Shown piece by piece: positions 9,391 through 21,300 of a DNA stretch of 64,000 nt (its first letter is position 1; each line of letters opens with the position of its first letter). The notes beneath the pieces were generated by a model that was not told where the DNA came from, did not search any database, and worked only from the letters and a program-made list of their open reading frames with translations. Both the position numbers and the translations under genes were made by a program. Origin of the DNA: Bryum argenteum (Eukaryota > Streptophyta > Bryopsida > Bryales > Bryaceae); assembly GCA_037043015.1 (NCBI GenBank), contig CM073328.1:607409-671408 (forward strand), given 5' to 3'.

Positions 9391-11591
9391 ATGAATGGGG
9401 CTTTACGTTGTAGTCTATCTTCGGGTGGTGGCCCTAATTCAAGTGGAGAAGGATCGGCATCGGTTAGAACATGGTCTGAATTTGAGAATTCAAAACTTGT
9501 TTCTCTATTTAATATTGATGGCACAAAGGTTGCTCATGGTGTGTTCGAAGAAGTGAGAGTTGGAAGTATTGTTGGAGGTCGTCCAATACGAATTATAGAT
9601 GAAGTAGTTTGTGTGAAGAGCATTTTAGATGGAAGTGCACATGCGTACGAATCACACATGGCCAGAATGGAAGAGTGTTTGGACAGAATTATAAAGTGGC
9701 CTAGGTCTCAAGTAAAGGAAATGAGGCCGAATCCACCTTCCAATCCGGGGCAAAGACTTCCTTACCTACAACCATCAATTCCACAGGAAAGTCAAGTTGG
9801 AAACAACAATAGTACAATATTTCCAAGGTTTGTACACTCATTGGACAGGTTGCCTTCATCTCCTAAAAAAAACTCATACATTTTTAGGAATCGCAAACAA
9901 AAAGCTACAAAAGGTGTCCGAATCATTGGAGTTGAGAGAAAGGAGACGGTGACATTGGCGGCGGTCACCTTTGCAAAAGAACAAAGAATTTGCTCAAAAT
10001 GGTGTTTGGCTTCAATCGATTCGTTTGATATCTTATCTCTACGCTATCAAGCTTGGAAAAGTAAAGATTACAAACAAAGAGCAACTTGGTTACTCACTAC
10101 CTTGAGGGCATTCAAGGTAACTTCTTTAGAAAGGCCGGAACAATGCAAATTTGAGACAAATATTTGTGGAAGTCCGGTTTGCAATAGTTGCTTTGCGCTA
10201 GCCATTGGATATTGCAGTAAAAGATTGACCAAGATCATATCTAATATTCGAGAAATAGATATGTATGAAGCTATCCATGGTAACAGAGGTAGCCGTCGAT
10301 AAACATCGCATATATTCATGGCAAGGGCAAAATTTGAATCATACATCAATATATTTGGTGAAACACTCCCCATAGGCAAGTTTGCCGAAGAAGTAATGAA
10401 GTAATTCTCCCTGTAGTTTGTTTGCCCATGAGTGTACGTCGCCAAGAAGTATGGACAATAATCAACTCCACACTTGTTCGAATGGGAGAGAATCAAATAG
10501 GGTTGTTCACTTTTTCTAAAATGTGGAGAACTGAATTTCCTAATGTGCATGTTCCGGCGGAGTCAAGGTTTTCAAAGTGCCAACATTGTTGGGAATACAA
10601 AGAAACTCAAAAATCGCTATCCAACGAAGCAATGAAGGAAGCCGTTGATACATCCTATTGTCTACATTTAGATTTGGCCATAGAAGAGCGGAAAGAATCT
10701 ACTCAAGCAAGATTGGCTGCAATAGAGAGCCCAGATGAGAGCATGAGTATAATTATTGATGGAATGGATCAAAATACAACGTACGTGCGAAAAGTCAAGC
10801 AAAATGTGAAAGGAGTTGAGTCCCGATACGTGAAGACTCATCTATGTTTTGTATTGGTGCATGGAATAGGACTATATTGTCATGTGTGAGTGGATTCTCA
10901 TCACAAACACGATAGCAACCAGGAAGTAACATCAATCATGAAGGTTATCCAAGATGTGAAACGGCATCGAGGTAAATTACCTCCGCTTCTTCGCATTCAA
11001 GCAGATAATTGCGGAAAGGAAAATAAGAATATATATATATGCTTCCAATGTGTGCAACATTGGTTGCATTGGGTTTTTCAAGGAAATCCAATTATCTTTT
11101 TTGATAGTTGGTCACACTCATGAAGATATTGATCAACGTTTCAGTTTCATATCTTGAGCATTGAAGCGACAAGATATCAATAGTCTTCAAGAATTGTTGG
11201 AATGTGTTCGTGAAAGGCCAACACATACGAAGCCTTTGTGCGTGCCGAGCACTTGGAGCACATAAGAGATTGGAAGGAATTTATTACTCCTTATTCCAAA
11301 TCAGATGCATTTGTTGGTATTAGTCAACCTCATCATTTTTTATTTTATATGCGGAACAATAAGCCTCATGTCCAATATAAGAGTTACGCAAGAATCCCTT
11401 TGTGGAAGCCAGAAAATAGACACGAGTGCCTTCACTCCGTTCCTCCAATTGAGTCCGAGGTAATATTCGCTCAAGTTCACCATGCGGATGATAGGGAATT
11501 GCGCGCACTTCAAGATTTCATCCACTTGAAAGAACGACATATTTCAAGAGTATTAGAATTAATTAAAATGTGCAATATAATTTTGAAGTGA
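9391..11591 (+). pseudogene. Decayed DUF7869-type, transposase-like protein gene
   Basis: The ATG at 9391 follows a TTTTATGCAG acceptor, so a leader intron is likely. The N-terminal part (9391-10302) ends in a TAA but the same frame continues with MARAKFESYINIFGETLP. A frameshift near 10398 leads into LPMSVRRQEVW, then a Zn-ribbon-like FSKCQHC (about 10565-10590), a QADNCGKENKN motif near 11000 and, after another frameshift, GHTHEDIDQRFS (11110-11145). A further segment (11238-11591) contains a WKEFI...GISQPHHFLFY region. The order Cys pair, D-N...EN, GHTHEDID, then a late WxPE-like region is what I know from DUF7869 proteins, which recur in repetitive eukaryotic families. The conserved acidic residues suggest an RNase H-like fold, which is inference. 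Inactivating changes include TGA at 10887, TGA near 11152 and at least three frameshifts. Confidence 0.75.
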
Positions 11592-11629
11592 CTCTTGAGA
11601 ATCAAGGTAAATAAGAAAGAGACCATCTA

Positions 11630-11990
11630 GATAGACGGATAGGAACTCCGATTCCTTTCTAAGGGGCCGACGTGAATGAAGTGTCCGTTCGTAATGCTAA
11701 TATTCCAATGGCCACGTGACAAGGGGAAATTGGAACAATACTACTTCCCCCTCTCGAGGGTGAACACTATAACTACGCTAGTTTCTACCTAGTTACTAAT
11801 GCCTTGAAGATTCTTGACGTAGTATCCCTCCAAAGGGCTTTGAGGTACCTATACAACAAGGTCCAAGGACCCCCCCACAATAGTTGGGTGGACTATAGTG
11901 GTGAGCACCATGCCGGCATGGGGAGTAGAACCCTCGACCTCCTCATTAGGGGCCATGAGTCCTAACCACCAAGCCAAGGCCTGTGGTGCC
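11630..11990 (-). mobile_element. tRNA-derived SINE, full length, with perfect 13-bp target-site duplication
   Basis: The direct repeat AAGAGACCATCTA occurs at 11617-11629 and again at 11991-12003, exactly bracketing a 361-bp element. On the minus strand the element begins GGCACCACAGGCC and then has an A-box-like TGGCTTGGTGG and a B-box-like GGTTCTACTCC about 44 bases apart. That is the layout of a Pol III tRNA promoter. The body is homologous to the copy at 55715-55991. It sits just beyond the end of the DUF7869-type gene, so the SINE landed in an existing mobile element. Confidence 0.88.
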
Positions 11991-12003
11991 TAAGAGACCA
12001 TCT

Positions 12004-12315
12004 ACAACTACCATCTTCCATGTAGCTCATTATAATTGTTGATACAAAAGCCTATATTTATTATTTGAGGCATGTTGTTTTTTTTTGTGTGTGTGTGTGA
12101 GAGTGAGTAACACTATGATATTGGGGACCGCCGATTGGATTGTAGTCAATGAGGTGTCGTTGCAAGTAACATTTTTTTTTGTAGAGGTGTCTACAATGCT
12201 CCGATCGCAATTTCCGGCGAACGGTTCTTGAGATATTGAATTTCCAAGTATCTATGTCCCGAGAAATATTGGAAATTATTTGTATGAGGGTGGCAACGCC
12301 GCGGAGGCATACTAG
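12004..12315 (+). mobile_element. Helitron-type 3' end
   Basis: The stretch ends GTGGCAACGCCGCGGAGGC followed by ATACTAG and then T (CTAG at 12312-12315). GTGGC-AAC-GCCGC forms a 5-bp stem with a three-base loop about 11 bases before a CTRR terminus, and the next base is T as expected for insertion between A and T. This is the usual 3' signature of plant Helitrons. No Rep/helicase gene and no TC 5' end could be placed, so the element's extent is unknown. Confidence 0.65.
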
Positions 12316-12766
12316 TTTTGATTTGGATAAGGACAACTAAGAGACTTAGGGGTGACCCCACACCCTACTTGCCATTGTAAAGAAAATTTGATAATGGAAT
12401 ATTGGGGCTCAAGGGTATACTAGTTTATAAATGTGTTGATACATTGGTACCTAACAACTTCCTATGGAGAAATAAAATGTCATTATAGTGTTGTAAGGCT
12501 TGTAATAAAACAACACATACGTTGCACTCAACTTATTACTCACCAAATTTTCAACACTGTCTTTGTAGTTGTAACGACCCTTCATAGTTTCACTAAGATC
12601 ACAAAGTGGCTACTTCTGCATTAAGAAATTACAAGTCAAGTTTTTCCATATCTTTCGGAAATCACTAGAAATCACAAAAATGACCTAATTTTAGGTCTAG
12701 TAGAAAGCAAGAGGGATACGGTCAAAATATATAAGTGGCTATGGCAACGCCGCAAGGGCACACTAG
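12316..12766 (+). mobile_element. Second Helitron-like 3' end
   Basis: A related terminus, ATGGCAACGCCGCAAGGGC then ACACTAG, ends at about 12766. The preceding 100 bases (GACCTAATTTTAGGTC and an A/G-rich run) resemble the sequence before a third such end at about 55340-55371. Here CTAG is followed by A, not T, so this copy may be decayed. The left border is arbitrary. Confidence 0.5.
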
Positions 12767-13340
12767 AACTATACTAGTAGATTATGATAAGAAACATTTG
12801 CACGGTCATTTGGCCTTGCCCTAATTTTTTGAAGTTGGGCACTTTGACCTCATACCAATAGTGTGACTTGATTGGTCCTCACCTTGGCCTTCAAAGTTTA
12901 CTCCCTAAGAATGGCCGAAGGATTTTTGTTTCCGCTATTTGTGTTTGAAGCCACGAAGCCACGAACTTAAATAAAATAGTGTAGATTGGATATGATTCTT
13001 AGAATTTCAAGTTTTAAAGGGTGCAACAACCCTTCAAAGTAATACTTCCGACTCAAAAATGGTCGATTGGGTGGTTAAGGGTTAACATCAAACAGCCCAA
13101 GGTAGATGGTTTGGAGGAAAAAAGCAGTGAGGGGGCAGCAGGGGGGCGGCGCACGAAAAAACGAAAAAGGGAGGCGAGGAGGAGCGTCGATGTGTCCACA
13201 TTAGGTCAGAACTGCTTCCGGACTGCGCGGGGAACGGGGTCGGAAACCGAGCGGGAAGTGGCGGGCGGCCGTTGGATGGGAGATCGGACGGCGGGGGCGA
13301 ACGGAGGGGCCCTTGAAGAGGCAGCGCTGAAGCTAAGCTC
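12767..13340. other. Spacer and probable eEF1A promoter region
   Basis: No gene is seen. GC content rises sharply after about 13,130, marking the approach to the eEF1A transcription start. No clear TATA box was recognised, and the region was not resolved further. Confidence 0.35.
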
Positions 13341-13341
13341 G

Positions 13342-15374
13342 GCCACTTTGACTTGAGAGCTCTCAGCGAGCGTTCTCTCCGCTGCCGCCTCTCTTTGGAG
13401 CTCTTCATCACCGATTGCCTTTCGCCTTCAGGTACGCTACATTGCAATGCTCATGACGCATTGACGCTGAGGGTGCGAGGTTCTGTATTGCGTGCGATTT
13501 TTTTTGCTTCGTTTTCCACGGTGGGCTAGACGGGTTGCTAGAGCGATGTCTGCATGCAGTAGAGTTGTGTTTTTAAATTTCTAGTAGGGTAAGCTGGGAG
13601 GTAGGGTTTTTGCTCACCGCGGGTGGTGCGGACTTCAAGTTCTACGACTTGAGGGGGTTGTGTCTGTCTTTTCGACGGACCGGTGTGGCGCGGCTCAGGG
13701 AGAAATTTAGGGTTTTCCCTGAGCCGCCGGGGCGCTCCGAGTCTGCGTGTGGGAGTTGAAATGGGGGCGGGGGGTGTGTGTGGCGTAGCTGCTGGTGTTC
13801 GGGACTGAGGTGTGGTGGTCGGTGTTTGCAGATTATCCAAGATGGGTAAGGAGAAGGTTCATATCAACATCGTGGTTATCGGCCATGTCGACTCCGGAAA
13901 GTCGACGACCACGGGCCACCTTATCTACAAGTTGGGAGGAATCGACAAGCGTGTGATCGAGCGTTTCGAGAAGGAGGCGGCCGAGATGAACAAGCGTTCG
14001 TTCAAGTACGCGTGGGTGTTGGACAAGCTGAAGGCCGAGCGCGAGCGTGGTATCACGATCGATATCGCCCTGTGGAAGTTCGAGACCGTGAAGTACTACT
14101 GCACCGTGATCGACGCCCCCGGACATCGTGATTTCATCAAGAACATGATTACGGGAACGTCGCAGGCTGACTGCGCCGTGCTGATCATCGACTCGACGAC
14201 CGGAGGTTTCGAGGCCGGTATCTCGAAGGACGGGCAGACCCGCGAGCACGCTTTGTTGGCGTTCACCCTGGGAGTGAAGCAGATGATCTGCTGCTGCAAC
14301 AAGGTGAGGGGGCCGAATGCGTGTTTGGATTGATTTGCCGTTTGCAGTCGTAGATGGGGAGTCTTGTCGGGTGGGAGGTTAGAAATGGGGTGGTGTGGTT
14401 CGGGTAGATGTGGGATGGTGTAGAGGGCGGATGATTCGGATGTGTTGGATGGTCGAGGGATGTGTGCTGAATACGTGGGGATGATTGTGCAGATGGACGC
14501 GACCACCCCGAAGTACAGCAAGGCCCGTTTCGAGGAGATCAGCAAGGAGGTGTCCGCGTACCTGAAGAAGGTGGGATACAACCCCGACAAGATCCCGTTC
14601 GTGCCCATTTCCGGGTTCGAGGGTGACAACATGATCGAGAGGTCGAGCAACCTGGACTGGTACAAGGGCCCCACCCTGCTGGAGGCTTTGGACAACGTGT
14701 CGGAGCCCAAGAGGCCGTCCGACAAGCCCCTGCGTCTGCCCCTTCAGGATGTCTACAAGATTGGAGGCATTGGAACTGTGCCGGTGGGACGTGTGGAGAC
14801 GGGAGTCATCAAGCCCGGTATGTTGGTGTGCTTCGCACCGACGGGACTGACGACTGAGGTGAAGTCCGTGGAGATGCACCACGAGTCGATGCCCGAGGCG
14901 CACCCAGGAGACAACGTGGGATTCAACGTGAAGAACGTGGCGGTGAAGGACCTGAAGAGAGGATACGTGGCTTCGGACTCGAAGAACGACCCCGCCAAGG
15001 AGGCTGCCAACTTCACGGCGCAGGTCATCATCATGAACCACCCCGGACAGATCGGCAACGGTTACGCGCCGGTGCTGGACTGCCACACTTCCCACATCGC
15101 TGTGAAGTTCGCCGAGATCTTGACGAAGGTGGACAGGCGATCGGGCAAGGAGCTCGAGAAGGAGCCCAAGTTCTTGAAGAACGGAGACGCCGGGTTCGTG
15201 AAGATGATTCCGACCAAGCCCATGACGGTGGAGACGTTCGCCGAGTACCCCCCTCTGGGTCGTTTCGCCGTGCGTGACATGAGGCAGACGGTGGCTGTGG
15301 GAGTTATCAAGGCTGTGGAGAAGAAGGAGCCGACCGGTGCCAAGGTGACCAAGGCCGCGGCCAAGAAGAAGTGA
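13342..15374 (+). CDS. EEF1A: Translation elongation factor 1-alpha (eEF1A)
   Basis: Two coding exons, 13842-14303 and 14493-15374, give a 447-residue protein, the usual plant eEF1A length. eEF1A delivers aminoacyl-tRNA to the ribosomal A site with GTP hydrolysis in the cytosol. The G1 loop GHVDSGKS, the [13 protein letters not shown] switch region and DAPGHRD (G3) are intact. The G4 motif NKMD is split by the intron precisely between Lys and Met. The C-terminus is [11 protein letters not shown] leader exon ends at a consensus donor near 13430 (TTCAG/GTACGC) and the leader intron ends at the TTTGCAG before ATTATCCAAGATG, so translation starts at 13842. The in-frame upstream start at 13812 lies inside that intron. 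Codon use is strongly GC-biased, as expected for a highly expressed gene. The gene looks complete; the start given here (13342) is an approximate transcript start. Confidence 0.97.
13431..13831 (+). promoter_or_regulatory. eEF1A leader intron with telo-box-like motifs
   Basis: This is the intron in the 5' leader, common to plant eEF1A genes and often expression-enhancing. It holds two copies of the telo-box core on the plus strand in reverse form: TAGGGTTTT near 13602 and TTTAGGGTTTT near 13706. Telo boxes are typical of eEF1A and ribosomal-protein genes. The effect on expression here is inferred. Confidence 0.6.
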
Positions 15375-18365
15375 ATAGTGCAGTTGGGGTTGGCACAGCA
15401 GTGCTGTGCGTGTCTGGCGGTTGTGAGGGCGGCTCTAGATTTTTCTCGGTCTGTGCGTGCTCGGTGTACCTGCAGCAAGCACGGCAGAGGCAGACTTGGG
15501 TCCTCGACAGGAGATGGCAGTGTTCGTGGCAGCTCTGATTGTCTCTATTTTTGAGTTCTCTCCTTTAACGTAATGAAGCCCGTTGCGGCAATTTTTATGA
15601 AACTGAGTCTCGTGCCGCGGAGTCGTTGCATCGCATATGATTGAATGATTGTTGTATGCCTGCGGCTTGTTGGTTCGGTGTCTGTCGTCGTGGGCAGGAA
15701 TGTGTAGTCTGCGTATTATTTGTCTCGTTTATTGTACGGCAACGGGTGCGGTCCCGGATAAGTGCTGATCCGGGATTCTGCTTGCCGCTACCAGTCCGGA
15801 GTCGTACTAGCAGTAGGAACGCCCACTTGATGGCAGGAATTGGAGCGATTGCAATTGAGTGGCAGTTGAAGGTGTGGAGGCCGTGACAGGGGGTGTGTGC
15901 AACCCTTCTCGGTGACATGTATGGTACCATTGTTGCGGGAGAGAGTTTCGTTACCGTGGGTGTTATCTTCCGGTGAGGTGGGTGGTTGGTTGGAGATGTT
16001 TCTCAGCTATTGTTGGTGATTGCCACGGCGGATACGGGGTAGCGCCATGGATGTATGAGCAGCCAGGCAAGAGTCAGCGCCACGCGGCGTCCATGGAGTA
16101 AATGCTTGGTATCGATGGTATTCGGGCCGTGTGCCATCCGGTTACTTTTCGACACTTCTGGCGGCCAGGCGATAGCAGTCTAGGTTTGTCATGAGTAAAT
16201 TCTACCTCGTTATACAGCAGCGGCTTTTTGTGCGATGGCTATGATGCAGTTGGAAGAGTTTTTGGCAATGTTCATGGGTAGAGTCGAACCTGTTTTGGAC
16301 TTTTTTGTTGGATTACCATAAATGTGGGAAGGCATTTCCAATCGGAGATGTGGTTTTCGTGGGAGATGTTATTTCTTGTCGCGCGTTGGAGAGTGAGATT
16401 GTTCGTGACTCTCCCGTTTCCCGAGTGGTGCTCGTGATAATTTCAAGTACTGTGATAAATAATCTGTTGGAAAGGAGGGGTTGATGGAACCTTATATCTT
16501 TGGCAGTATGTTCGTTTAATGCCAACTCTCACATGTCCTTAATGTTTTGGGATGTTTTCTTTTGCCGTATTTGGAATTGATGTGACCTCGGCATAGGTTG
16601 AGGGTAAACGTTATTGAATATTCATAGTTGTTACGGTTCAAAGTTTCGTCTGCGCGAGCCGTGTTTCGGGGTGATTGGTTGGAGGGGGGTGTTATCATGT
16701 ACCGTTGGTGATTGTCGGGCGCGGACGGGGTCATCGGCAGCCAGCCAGGTTCCCATGCTTTGCTGCTGGCGCCCACTTGCGACTGCCACGCGCTTGTGTC
16801 GCATGAGACCTTTGACGCGTCGAGCTTCGGGATTTGTGCATACCGGTTTATTTTCTGTCCAGAGCTTCTGTTAGCTGGGAGTAGTGTATTTTTAGCTCTT
16901 TGTCAGTCGTCCTATGATTGTTTTCCCTTCATCTCGGAGTTATTGTGATTGTTATCTAATCCACTGAATTGCACCCCTGGGGTACTGCGGTATCTTAGAG
17001 AGTTTTACTCGTCAAGATGCAGTTGAAAATTTTCGTATTTGGCTTGTTCCTCAATGATACGGTGCACTGTTTTGTTTTGAAAAATTTTCAGCAGCATGGA
17101 GGACTTCCTTTTCATCTTCAATTTGCAGAGTAATTCGGAGTCTCTGGTGGGCCTCTGATGGCCCTCGAAGTTACTGGTAGTCGAGAATTGCCAAGCTCCT
17201 GACAATTGTTTGCAGATTTTGTTGCTGTTTTAAGACATGCTATTTGTGATTCTTGAGTACTCTATTCTAATGGTCATGGTGCACGGATCTGTTTCCGGTG
17301 TGTCAATGATGGATGCAGTTCAGTCTCTGGAGATGGATGGATTCTTTTGAGTGGGATGAGTAGGGTATGCAATGGACTTGTAACTCCGATACTCGTGATT
17401 GTACCGGGTCAGTTTTTTTAAAGTCGATAGATGGAACTCCTGTGGGTGTTGGAGAGAGTGCTCTGAAATGAAGCAGTATCAGTAATGGAATTCCAACCTT
17501 CTTCACTTATAGCTCTATAAACATTACCATGTACTCATCCTAATCATCATAAGGTGTCAAATTAGGACACTATTTTAGTAAACAGTACCATGTACTCATC
17601 CCAATCATTATAAGGTGTCAAATCAGGAAACTATTTTATTTTAGAAAATTTCATGATAAATTGTAGAACAGTTCAATAATGAGCAATCCTCTTACTTTCT
17701 CCGTGACAAAAATCTAGACTACAAATTTCCCATGCTGATATTAGAGCCATTATCGAACACTTCCCCTTGTATGCACATTAGGGCTGTAATGATCTCATAA
17801 CTGCGTGTGGAATGAGGAAGCAGTGGGGATGTCACCACTAATTTGAACTGCTCAAGTGAGACTCGTGCCTTTAAAGACCTTCAGTCTCCTGGTTCGCAAA
17901 AGGTGTTCAAGTGAGACTCGTGCCTTTAAAGACCTTCAGTCTCCTGGTTCGCAAAAGGTGTTTTCTTACTATGGTTACACAGAAGCATTTGAACGTTAAC
18001 ATGATCTTTCATGCTGGTGCAGTTCAAAGCATGCAACGGAAACATTACTTCCACCTTCTAGATTGAGTAGCTGTACAATTCCTTCGAACGTATCTGTAAT
18101 ATGCTCAGGTACAGGGGTCTGTATTCACGACCACTTGAGTAATGAACTAGGAACCCTTCGTGCCTGGGACCTGGACTATAGTTTCCGAGCGTACTGATAT
18201 AGACTATACAATTATATAATGATATGAGGATCCAAGAGGATCCCTACTGTACTGGACAACATCAAGCCCTATGGAATGACTTTTGATTGTTATATGTACA
18301 AAATTATAAGTGGTAAGCTTCAAGTCGTAGGGATTTGTGGGACTCGGAAGCTTACCAGTTGTGTA
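15375..18365. other. Spacer between eEF1A and the callose synthase
   Basis: No convincing gene was found. The first few hundred bases are probably the eEF1A 3' UTR and downstream DNA. Contents: two diverged copies of an ATAAGGTGTCAAAT-containing segment near 17525-17640 and an exact 55-bp tandem duplication at 17852-17961. The open frames at 15641-15886 and 16614-16948 show no known domain. The last part (18270-18365) is the callose synthase 3' UTR region. Confidence 0.4.
17852..17961. repeat. 55-bp tandem duplication
   Basis: Two consecutive, essentially identical copies start TCAAGTGAGACTCGTGCC at 17852 and 17907. Such perfection implies a recent duplication. No gene overlaps it. Confidence 0.9.
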
Positions 18366-21300
18366 CTAATCGGCATGAGCGCTCTTACCCTTTCCCGTCA
18401 ACAAACGAGAGATCTGCAGGCCTCGACTGAAAGCTTCATTGTACAGAATCCGAGTCTGCATGGCTTGAAATCCAGGTAACCACGAAAGGATGGCCACAGG
18501 CGCCAGGATGATCATGCCCATGCCGAGATCATACAGACGTGCCACTGCCGTAATTGTTCCCCAAACCTTAGAATTCTCCAGGAAAGGACGCCGGAGCACT
18601 AGGCAGATCTGAAGGATGCCCCAGCCGGTTGGCAGAAATGCGAGAAAACTGGCCAGAATGTCAAGGAACGTGAAATGGGTTTGGGTCCCGAGCACAATCG
18701 CAACTGCCATAATGACAGCGATTGTGACAGTTTGAATCAGCCGATACAAGCCGTGATGTTCGGCAGCATAACGCCTGCTTGCATTTGAGATTATGAGGTG
18801 AAGCAAGATCGCAACGATCATGTAGGTCCACGACAGGAGGTAGACGAAGATAGTTGTATTGCCGGCAGCGATTTGTAGATGATAGACGATGCCGTACTGG
18901 AAGATGAAGAAGCGCAAGTCCAGTATGATCTCCAGCATTTTCCCCCACAACCCCGTGGTCCTCAAATGCGATTGCTCATCTTCCCACCAAATTTCCCAGC
19001 TCTGGTCCCCTTTCAGAAACGTGTTCCCCTTGAACCATAACCATTGCATGAAATCATCCCAATCTTCCACTGTCTTCAGCCAATCGAACCCCGACGGATT
19101 GAAAATAAAAGGCGCCATGATCCACGTAAATGCCAGGAACCAGCTGGAGATCATGACCACAACATAAGTGGCAGATGAGTCGATGACCCCGTACGCCAGA
19201 TAACAGAATAGAAGCATCAAAAGCTCGAGGCCTTTTGTAAAATGGCTTCTTGAATATAGTCGGTATATTTCTGCAAATTTCTCGTGCTTCACCACAAACG
19301 TCCGCCCTGTGGCCCTGTACTGCAAACATTGACGACGAAAGTGACGAACGGTAAGATCGGCGAGGTAATACGCAATCTAGCACTCGTTTCAGTATAAGTC
19401 CTTAGTCTTGAAGATTATCTAGTAGATAGACGTTTCTATAATTTGTTCTTCACTCCCGGAACTTGGATCTCGGAGATGTAAGTGATGAATAACTTCAAAT
19501 ATTGAAGCTAAGTCTTGACTGGGTGAAGATGCAGCGCTACGCTTGCAGTTATGCGAACTCATTGCCTGCTTCTATACTGAAATGAGCAATTTTATGTTGA
19601 TTGGTCCATGGTTATTTAGCGACTACTAATATCGAGATTATTTCCCTAAAATACTATTCGCAAGGCCGAAGCATTCCCGAAGACTTGAATACTCAAAACA
19701 GAAAGGGACGTAGGTCAAGCATACCTTCGCACCACCGTGCAGAAGAGTGCGTCCAAAATAGTGACTTCGCGTACCCATTTCGAAGGTGAAAAAGAGAGAC
19801 GCAAGCTGGAGTTGCATTGTAATCATGTTCCACAACGCTGTCGTGAAACCGCGCTCCAGGGCATCTTCCACAAGCATAGGCAGAGCAGTGAGCAAACCCA
19901 ACTGAACCACGAGCTGCTGGTTCAAGGTGGCCGTTAGCGCTGCGTTCGTGAGCGCATTTGATCCAGTCGTTAACGAGCGTTCTATGCCACTCAGGGCCAA
20001 GTACACACGACCCCAAAGGAAGGTGAAGACGGTGAGCACAATCAGCATGTTGCTCACGAAGAACCCAACTGTGGTGTAGTAGAAGGAAAACATTCGAAAG
20101 AAATCCAAGTGGTGTCCCAGACGGTATACGTCACGGCTCAGCATCTGCTCCCCATTCCCACTCGCCACCTTAGCTTCAAACATGGCAATCTGGTTCAACC
20201 CGACGTCCCGTCCTTTCCCAGCCTGCATTTACATCAGCCAGAACAGGCCAAATCACAGAGATTAAATCGCAAATTTCAGGAAATAGAAACTTATCTGAAA
20301 CTTAGAAACAGATACGGGGTTGAAAAGTCTCCAATGATCTCAGTCGCTAGGCGTTTTATGGAAGAATTCATTTTAACATGCCATTTTTTGCACTCACAAT
20401 CTTATTACCCAAGCCGTCTACCTAAACAACCGTAAAGGAATCTGCACGGTTTAGTTGACAAGCGCTTGTTTGCCACCGCCGAAAGTCAGCTAGAGTTTAA
20501 AAAGGATTGTCGTCCTTACCTGGATATACTCGTGATGAGTGACGGTTCCACCACGGAGTGTACAATTGAAACCGGCAAAGATATCCTCACTAATATTAAT
20601 TGTTCGGGATGCTTTGCTGATACCACCTCGACCCAAGAACCACAACCGATCAAATACATCTGGATGCCCATAGTGCATTCGGATTTTGAGAGGATTGGCA
20701 TACACACGTTGGTTGAGGGTGACAAAAACTGTTTCTTGAGCGGACATGAACCATGCCAATGACGAAACTGATCCCGTGAAGACATGCTCTCGCACGCCCA
20801 AAATCGCTGGCTTTCGAATTCCGTGAAAGCGATTGAATTCTTCCAGTAAGTTCCTCATCTTGAATGCCTCCTCGAAGTACATATCCTGCAAAGTTGATTC
20901 AAATATAAGCAGAGTTTGACTTCCATCGACGGCGTAACCTCGCGAAGATGGAGACACGTAACTGGGGATTGTAAGCAAATGAATGTGCAGAAAACGCAAA
21001 GGGCAATATGCTTCTCATGTAAAAAAGTAACTTACGTACCTGGTTCATGTCTATAGTCTGAACTGCATCACCTCTTGTGAAAATCAAGGCATGATTCTGG
21101 TTTTCTGGCTTGCCTTCACCCAATTTCAATGGGCCAGGTAACTGTATTCGGTAAAGCTCCACCTCCTTTTCTGCTGTATGGTCATACTTGACAAGAACAG
21201 AGTAGAATTTGTCACCCTTCAATTCATCCTTAATCTCATCCACGTAAGCAATTCGTAGGCCTGAATAGTTCTTCATTAGACGAAGTATATCTGCTGCATG

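Noticed and set aside
11925..11990. A functional tRNA gene on the minus strand
   Set aside because: A and B boxes are present but the segment does not fold as a complete tRNA and continues directly into the SINE body.
13833..15478. Long minus-strand open frames over eEF1A
   Set aside because: They are shadows of the GC-rich eEF1A exons.
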